A stretch of 64,000 nt of DNA, from assembly GCF_025823185.1 (NCBI RefSeq), contig NZ_JACKVK010000005.1, positions 186,001 through 250,000 on the forward strand. The letters are read 5' to 3'. Under the pieces are notes generated by a model. That model had not been told where the DNA came from and searched no databases. It worked only from the letters and a program-made list of their open reading frames with translations. Positions 59,176 to 64,000 of the stretch are shown in pieces; within the stretch, counting starts at the first letter, position 1; each line of letters begins with the position of its first letter. The translations under genes and the position numbers were made by a program. The stretch comes from Mycobacterium yunnanensis (lineage in GTDB: Bacteria > Actinomycetota > Actinomycetes > Mycobacteriales > Mycobacteriaceae).

Positions 59176-60030
59176 TCAGCTGGGAAGCACGCGGCCGAGC
59201 AGTCCGGCGCCGCGAACGTAGAGGGCGGGAAAATGGCGCTTGAGGTGCCAGATGACGGTGGCGTCGAGCTGCGGAACGACGTAGAGCCGGCCACGATCGT
59301 GGGCGTCGAGGGTGCGCACGGCGACGTCGTCGGCCGACAGCCCGGTGAGCCGGGCCAGCTGCTGGCTCAAATTCATCGAGGCCGGGGTGATGCGGCCGTC
59401 GGTGAAGACGTTGGTCTTCACGAAGGTCGGGCACAGCACCGTGATTGCAACGCCGGTGCCCGCCAGTTCCGCAGACAGGGTCTCCGACAGCGACATCACG
59501 GCGGCCTTGGAGACGTTGTAGGCGGCCATCGACGGGGCGGCTGCGAAGCCGGCAGCTGAGGCCACGTTGATGATGCCGCCGCGTCCAGCCTCGCGCAGCA
59601 TCGGCGTGAACAGTTCGCAGCCGTACACCACGCCCCACAGGTTGATGCCCAGCGCCCAGTCCCAGTCGTCGAATCCGATGTCGCCGACCGGTTTTCCGCC
59701 GATCCCGACGCCGGCGTTGTTGATCACCAGCGTCGGCGGCCCGTCGAATATCTGCTGCGCCTGTTTGGCCAGCAGTTCGACCGCGGCGCGGTCGGACACG
59801 TCGCACTGCACGGCGTGCCCGGTCCCACTGGGCAGCGCCTCGATCAGCGCGACTGTCTCCGCAGCCCGTTCCAGGTTGATGTCGGCGCATACGATCTGGC
59901 CTCCCCGCCGGGCCAGTTCGAGTGCGAACGCGCGTCCGATACCGCTTCCCGCGCCTGTGATCACCGCATTGGCAGCGGTGGTGCGCCTCGGGCCACGCCA
60001 CGTAATGAGCGCGGTGCCAATTCCGAGCAT
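59176..60030 (-). CDS. Short-chain dehydrogenase/reductase
   Basis: 284 residues with an N-terminal leader of ~20 residues before the fold. TGAGSGIGRAFALELARRGG (about 25-44), LVINNAGVGIGG, Ser in VASAAGFAAAP, YNVSK catalytic pair. The C-terminus is longer than a minimal SDR and ends in hydrophobic residues (YVRGAGLLGRVLPS), as in lipid-linked mycobacterial SDRs. Start overlaps the esterase stop by one base (TGATG, 60028-60032). Likely oxidises or reduces an alcohol in the same route as the diiron protein and monooxygenase. Confidence 0.87.
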   Translation of the reverse strand: MLGIGTALITWRGPRRTTAANAVITGAGSGIGRAFALELARRGGQIVCADINLERAAETVALIEALPSGTGHAVQCDVSDRAAVELLAKQAQQIFDGPPTLVINNAGVGIGGKPVGDIGFDDWDWALGINLWGVVYGCELFTPMLREAGRGGIINVASAAGFAAAPSMAAYNVSKAAVMSLSETLSAELAGTGVAITVLCPTFVKTNVFTDGRITPASMNLSQQLARLTGLSADDVAVRTLDAHDRGRLYVVPQLDATVIWHLKRHFPALYVRGAGLLGRVLPS

Positions 60031-61010
60031 CAGGCCATCTCCCGAAGTTCATCGGCCCGGTGTGGACCGCCGGCTAGGTGTTCGGCGAGGAAGGCGGCCG
60101 TTCGTTGCAGCGCCGCGGTCGCCTCCGGCGCCACTCTTGGTAGCGCCTGGAAGACGTGCACCATGCCCGGCCAGACCTCCAAACTGCTTCGGCCGCCGGA
60201 CTTCTGGAGCTCGGCGTGCAGGTATCGCGCGTCGGCGCTGAGCATCTCGAACCCACCGACCTGGATCAGCATTGGCGGTAGCAGGCGGGCGTCGGCGAAG
60301 CTCAGCCGCAGCCGCACGTGCAGCGGGTCCTGGCCACGGGTGTAGAGCCCGATCATCTTGGCTGCCGCGTCAGCCGACATCGCCGGGTCGCGTCGGGTCT
60401 TCTCCTGCTGCTTGGCCAGTGCCATGGTCAGGTCGATCAGCGGGGAGAACAGGGCCACCGCGGCGGGCTGAAATGCGGCGTCGTGGGCGTGGGCGAGCAA
60501 CATGTCGCAGGTGAGGTGTCCGCCCGCGGAATCCGCCCCGACCACGACGTCGGATCCGCGGTACCCCTGCTCGAGCAGCCACCGGTAGCCGGCTTCGACG
60601 TCCTCGGCGGCGGTCGGAAAGCGATGCCTCGGCGCCAATCGGTAGTCGATGACGAAGAACGGCAGCCCCGTCGCCTCCGACAGCCTGGCGACGAGCTTGC
60701 GATGGGTGGCGGTGGAGCAGAGCACGAAGGCACTTCCGTGTACGTAGAAGCCTGCCCGCGAACCGAACTCGACCCCGGGCCCCAGGACCCATTCCCCGCG
60801 TACCCGTGGCGTGCGGACCGGGATGACCGTCGTTCCGGCCGGCAGGGAACCACCGGCGGCCATGATGGTGGCGATCAGCCCGCGCCCGAACCAGACGCCC
60901 GGTTCATTGGCGGGAATCACGCTCGTCAGGCACCCCAGCGTCCAGCGCGTCAGCGTCGCCGACGCCACGGCACGCAAGGTGGTGCGATGCGGCACCTCGG
61001 TGGTCGTCAC
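60030..61010 (-). CDS. HSL-family alpha/beta hydrolase (esterase)
   Basis: 326 residues. The nucleophile is the Ser of VGADSAGGHL; the acid is in QVGGFEMLSADARYLHAEL, the His in WPGMVHVFQ. The oxyanion HGGG of typical hormone-sensitive-lipase members is HGSA here (YVHGSAFVLCS), a lipR-like variation. It cleaves esters, perhaps lactones produced by the downstream monooxygenase. GTG start at 61010. First gene of the operon. The promoter region carries the palindrome at 61032-61051. Confidence 0.86.
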   Translation of the reverse strand: MTTTEVPHRTTLRAVASATLTRWTLGCLTSVIPANEPGVWFGRGLIATIMAAGGSLPAGTTVIPVRTPRVRGEWVLGPGVEFGSRAGFYVHGSAFVLCSTATHRKLVARLSEATGLPFFVIDYRLAPRHRFPTAAEDVEAGYRWLLEQGYRGSDVVVGADSAGGHLTCDMLLAHAHDAAFQPAAVALFSPLIDLTMALAKQQEKTRRDPAMSADAAAKMIGLYTRGQDPLHVRLRLSFADARLLPPMLIQVGGFEMLSADARYLHAELQKSGGRSSLEVWPGMVHVFQALPRVAPEATAALQRTAAFLAEHLAGGPHRADELREMA

Positions 61011-61031
61011 CCCACTAGACGACCACCAATG

Positions 61032-61074
61032 GTGACATTTGTCAATGTCACACTTTGTACTGTGGACATTGTGA
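61032..61074. promoter_or_regulatory. Operator region of the esterase-monooxygenase operon
   Basis: GTGACATT (61032-61039) and AATGTCAC (61044-61051) are exact 8-bp arms with a 4-base spacer. Further on, AATGTCACA and TGTGGACATT form a second, imperfect inverted pair. It lies 22-60 bases before the esterase GTG and may bind a TetR-, AraC- or MerR-type regulator. Confidence 0.55.
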
Positions 61075-61117
61075 CCGCCGGTCGCAATGGTCCGATCGGC
61101 TTCGCGCGCCCGATGGC

Positions 61118-62113
61118 CTATTCACGCGCGGTGAACTGCCGTCGATAGGCCGACGGGCTCAAGCCGGTATGCCGTTTCATCAGGCCACGCACATTCGCCG
61201 ACGTGCCAAGTCCACTCAGGTGGGCGATACCGTCGAGGGGCAAGTCGGTGGTCTCGAGAAGCCGGCGGCAGTGCTGAATACGTTGCATCGTAAGCCATTT
61301 CAACGGCGTGGTGCCGAGTTCGTCGCGAAAGCGACGGTGCAGTGTCGTGGTCCCGACGTTGGCGTGTGCACACAATTCGCGAATGCCCAGCGGTTCATCG
61401 AGTCGTTCAGTTGCCTAGCGCAGAGTTGCGGCGAGCGGCACCGTCGTCGCCTCGGGCAAGGGGCGTTCGACGAACTGCGTCTGACCGCCGTCGCGGAACG
61501 TGCTGAACACGAGGCGACGACTGACGTGGTTGGCGATCTCGGCACCCCAGTCCTTGCGGACCACGTGCAGTGCCAAGTCCAGCGCAGCCGAACTGCCCGC
61601 CGAGGTGAGGATGTCGTCATCGTCGACGAACAGGACGTCGGGTTCGACCCGAACGTCCGGGTGACGTCTGGAGAAGTCCTCGGTGAGCAGCCAGTGCACG
61701 GCCGCGCGCCGGCCGGTGAGGAGACCGGCCTCGGCCAGGGTGTAGGCGCCGGTGCACAAGCCGATGAGCCGCGCACCGCGTCGGTGGGCTCGTCGTATCG
61801 CCTCGATCACCGAAGGGCGACTGCTCGAATCGACGTCGGGTCGGTTCGGTACGATGATGGTGTCCGCGCGGTCGAGGGACGCGATGTCCTCGGCACCCGT
61901 CAGGCTGAATAGGCCGTCCCTCATCGGAACCGAGCCGGCAGGCGACGCGATCCACGCCCGATACGGCTCGAATCCGAGTTGAGGGCGGCGCCGAGCCCCG
62001 AACACTTCGATGGCGCAGCTCATCTCGAAGGGATTCGACCCTTCGTCGACCAGCAACGCGACCGCGTGCGGCCGACGACGCCGTGTCGAGGCGGCGTAGG
62101 AATCTTGCGACAT
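61118..62113 (-). pseudogene. GlxA/FtrA-type AraC regulator interrupted by an in-frame amber codon
   Basis: 332 codons in one frame. The N-terminal DJ-1/PfpI-like domain (codons about 15-190) has AVALLVDEGSNPFEMSCAIE, LIGLCTGAYTLAEAGLLTGR with Cys, and AAVHWLLTEDFSRRHPDVRV. The C-terminal AraC helix-turn-helix continues from ATERLDEPLGIRELCAHANV to YRRQFTARE at 61118. A TAG at 61415-61417 (codon 233) replaces the Trp that commonly ends the LRW junction, so a single TGG-to-TAG change would do it. Without readthrough, the product lacks its DNA-binding half. Sequencing error or a real recent mutation. Confidence 0.75.
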
Positions 62114-62165
62114 GCAGCATTCCTACCACTTCCACGGTCGGTCGGTTCGGCCATAGCGTCGAGTG

Positions 62166-62528
62166 ATGAATCAGCGCATCACCCTTGCCGATGAACTCGA
62201 GACGCTCACCGAACACTGGTCCCAACGTGTGGTGGCGGAAGCCAACGGCAACCTGTTCAAGGTTGCGAAGGGGATCGGCTCCACGAACTGGCACCATCAC
62301 GACGACCAGGACGAGACGTTCCTGCTCGTCGACGGGAGTCTCGACGTGCATCTGCGCGACCGCGTGGTGTCGCTGCGTCCAGGCGACCTGTTCGTGGTGC
62401 CCCGAGGGGTCGAGCATCGACCGGTGGCCACGACGGAGGCGCGCTTCTTGATCGTCGGTCCGTCGGTCACGTCGAACGCCGCCGGCGGCAAACCCGACTG
62501 GAGCGGGCGCCACCTCGACGCCCGCTGA
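62166..62528 (+). CDS. Cupin-domain protein
   Basis: 120 residues from ATG 62166 (an in-frame GTG lies 3 bases earlier). A single cupin: NLFKVAKGIGSTNWHHHDDQ, DETFLLVDGSLDVHLRDRVV, LRPGDLFVVPRGVEHRPVA, with His-His-Glu-His metal ligands in place. Small cupins of this kind include isomerases and regulatory ligand-binders. Divergent from the interrupted GlxA-type gene (52 bases apart), so it may have been its target. Confidence 0.82.
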   Translation: MNQRITLADELETLTEHWSQRVVAEANGNLFKVAKGIGSTNWHHHDDQDETFLLVDGSLDVHLRDRVVSLRPGDLFVVPRGVEHRPVATTEARFLIVGPSVTSNAAGGKPDWSGRHLDAR

Positions 62529-62550
62529 TCGGCGCACGCCAATTCTAAGG

Positions 62551-63294
62551 GTGGTCAACGCCCTGGAGGTCGATGATCATCGCGACGTGGCAAGCGACGA
62601 TGACACCTGGGTGAGTGCGTTCCTGACTTTCACCGACGACGACTACGACGCCGGACTCACGCTATGGAACGAGCTCACCGGATACTCGTTGTCCGTCGAC
62701 GGCGGCTTCCTCAGTGCCCGACGGCTGAACTCAGGGCCTAGCGGCGTGCACCTCGGTGTACACGTCCCGGATGTCGGAACCGCCGTCGGCGAGGTCCGAC
62801 GGCTGGGTGGCAGCATCGACGAAGGCGATGAGCGACTAGTGGGCCGATCCCCAGGCGGCCTTCCGTTTCAACTCGTCGATGATCGGAAGCCCGACACGTC
62901 CGCGCCGAGCCAATGGCCCGGCGCACATACGAGTATGGTCGACCAGATCTCGATCGACATTCCGCAGGAGCACTGGAACAGTGAGTCGACCTTCTGGAGC
63001 ACCCTGACCGGGTGGGAGACGCAGACGATTCCGGGGCTGGACGAGTACGCCTTCCTCATTCGTCCACCCGGTGCTCCCCTGCGGATCATTTTGCAGAGGC
63101 TCGGCGAACCCACCGGTTCGGTACGCGCGCACATCGACTGGGCTGTGTCGGATCGCGCTGCCGAGACCGAAAGACACGTCGCCGCGGGTGCGCGGGTTCT
63201 TCAGGTGAACCCGATCTGGACCGTGCTCGACGGCGTCCTCACGTACTGCGTGACCGACCGTAATCCGGCGACGGGCCTGCACTACGAGAAGTGA
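62551..63294 (+). CDS. VOC-superfamily (glyoxalase-like) protein
   Basis: 247 residues in two VOC halves: WVSAFLTFTDDDYDAGLTLW, then GVHLGVHVPDVGTAVGEVRR; and a second half QISIDIPQEHWNSESTFWST, SVRAHIDWAVSDRAAETERH. The metal-ligand pattern is not clear enough to name an activity. GTG start 23 bases after the cupin stop, so both are probably one transcript. Some members are dioxygenases or antibiotic-binding proteins. Function unknown. Confidence 0.8.
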   Translation: MVNALEVDDHRDVASDDDTWVSAFLTFTDDDYDAGLTLWNELTGYSLSVDGGFLSARRLNSGPSGVHLGVHVPDVGTAVGEVRRLGGSIDEGDERLVGRSPGGLPFQLVDDRKPDTSAPSQWPGAHTSMVDQISIDIPQEHWNSESTFWSTLTGWETQTIPGLDEYAFLIRPPGAPLRIILQRLGEPTGSVRAHIDWAVSDRAAETERHVAAGARVLQVNPIWTVLDGVLTYCVTDRNPATGLHYEK

Positions 63295-63316
63295 GTCTTG
63301 CTCGACCGCGTGGGGT

Positions 63317-64000
63317 TCAGAGCGCCGCGAGGCGCCGGACCCGGTTGTCGAATGCTTGGCGCGACACCGGTAAATCGGCGGCCATTACCTCGAAACCGTG
63401 TGGGCAACCGGCGAAGACGTGCAATTCGGTGGGCACGCCAGCCGCGAGCAGGCGGCGGGCGTAGTCGATGTCTTCGTCGCGGAAGACGTCCAAGTCGCCG
63501 ACGTCGATGTAGGCCGGCGGCAGACCAGCCAGGTCCGCCGCGCGTGCTGGCGCAGCGTACGGGGAGACGTCACTGCCGCCAGCAGCGTCGCCGAGCAGCG
63601 CTCCCCAGCCCGTGACGTTGTCCTCGTAGTTCCACACCAGGAACTCCCGCGGAAGTTGTGGGTCGGGTACCACGGTGCGGTCGTCCAGCATGGGGTAGAT
63701 CAGCAGTTGCAGCGCGAGCCGGGGGCCGTTGCGATCCCTGGCGAGCAGCGCGACACCTGCCGCGAGGCCGCCGCCCGCGCTGTCGCCACCGACCGCAAGG
63801 CGCGTCGGGTCGACGTTCAGCTCGGCGGCGTGCGCTTCGAGCCATTGCAGCGCGGCGTAACAATCCTCCACCGGAGTGGGGTGGGGATGTTCGGGAGCCA
63901 CCCGATAGTCCACCACCAGGGCCGGCACTCTCGACCGCGAAACGTATTGCCGGACAACGATGTCGTACACCGGAGCCGTCGGCTCGAGGCCGACGATCAT
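63317..64000 (-). CDS. HSL-family esterase, C-terminal part (5' end outside window)
   Basis: The frame is open to the window edge. The visible 227 residues hold VVDYRVAPEHPHPTPVEDCY, the nucleophile VGGDSAGGGLAAGVALLARD, the acid in YIDVGDLDVFRDEDIDYARR and the His in GCPHGFEVM. The HGGG oxyanion segment lies upstream, outside. A short-chain esterase of the hormone-sensitive-lipase group. Converges with the VOC gene by 22 bases. Confidence 0.85.
   Translation of the reverse strand: MIVGLEPTAPVYDIVVRQYVSRSRVPALVVDYRVAPEHPHPTPVEDCYAALQWLEAHAAELNVDPTRLAVGGDSAGGGLAAGVALLARDRNGPRLALQLLIYPMLDDRTVVPDPQLPREFLVWNYEDNVTGWGALLGDAAGGSDVSPYAAPARAADLAGLPPAYIDVGDLDVFRDEDIDYARRLLAAGVPTELHVFAGCPHGFEVMAADLPVSRQAFDNRVRRLAAL

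Noticed and set aside
1..64000. tRNA, rRNA, CRISPR array or prophage
   Set aside because: No cloverleaf, rRNA motif, regularly spaced short repeat or phage structural gene was seen on either strand.

Overview
The window is high-GC actinobacterial DNA and most likely comes from a rapidly growing Mycobacterium/Mycolicibacterium. This rests on an EthA-type Baeyer-Villiger monooxygenase of exactly the mycobacterial length, an LppA-like lipoprotein beside a DUF1023 hydrolase and an EspC/WXG100-like small protein, a Ddn-type deazaflavin (F420) reductase, many TetR/SDR/monooxygenase genes, and frequent GTG starts with 4-base GTGA/ATGA stop-start overlaps. No rRNA, tRNA, CRISPR array, phage or insertion sequence was found. 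It is an accessory, catabolism-rich stretch of chromosome.

Layout. 1-7.4 kb: the tail of an MmyB-like regulator, an aldo/keto reductase remnant, an epoxide-hydrolase-like enzyme, and small regulator/oxidoreductase cassettes, among them a TetR/SDR pair flanked by copies of one palindrome and two decayed genes (SDR, LLM-class oxidoreductase). 7.5-9.7 kb: a membrane diguanylate cyclase and a quinone-reductase-like gene. 9.75-17.1 kb: a tightly packed uptake and hydrolysis operon (nitrilase, ABC permease, ATPase, ThuA/glutamine-amidotransferase-like protein, M24 metallohydrolase, NMT1/THI5-type binding lipoprotein), divergent from a LacI regulator that overlaps an M20 peptidase. 17.1-19.8 kb: an overlapping three-gene cell-envelope/type VII-like locus. 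19.9-21.1 kb: a second M20 peptidase. 21.2-27.0 kb: a LuxR regulator divergent from a six-gene operon of two zinc alcohol dehydrogenases, a PfpI protein, a shortened SRPBCC protein, a small monooxygenase and an aldo/keto reductase.

27.1-29.8 kb: a SnoaL protein, then a convergent SDR / TetR / F420-type NADP reductase cassette bounded by two inverted copies of the same ~23-bp site. 29.8-35.7 kb: an amine (putrescine-like) catabolic unit with aldehyde dehydrogenase, FAD amine oxidase, SMP-30 protein, HTH-cupin regulator and divergent amino-acid/amine permease. 35.8-38.9 kb: cytochrome c oxidase subunit I carrying an in-frame 117-bp tandem duplication, and a GAF-ANTAR regulator. 38.9-47.4 kb: a frameshifted AraC gene, a DUF1254/1214 protein, SDR, hydrolase, TetR, EthA-like monooxygenase, macrolide-phosphotransferase-like kinase, and a TetR/Ddn pair with twin operators.

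47.4-50.6 kb: an enoyl-CoA hydratase / OsmC / DJ-1 / muconolactone-isomerase-like / SDR operon. 50.9-55.9 kb: a cNMP-binding thioredoxin-reductase-like flavoprotein, an HxlR regulator and a large LuxR ATPase. 55.9-61.0 kb: an esterase-SDR-diiron protein-monooxygenase-MerR operon. 61.1-64 kb: a GlxA/FtrA-type AraC gene broken by one in-frame amber codon, a cupin, a VOC protein and a truncated esterase.

Most units pair one local regulator with one to six oxidoreductases or hydrolases, and several carry visible palindromic operators at the expected promoter. The most unusual items are the ctaD duplication, the type VII-like hydrolase locus, the operator-flanked convergent cassettes, and the nitrilase/M24/ThuA ABC operon of unknown substrate. 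All functions were read from motifs and remembered family patterns; no database search was run.
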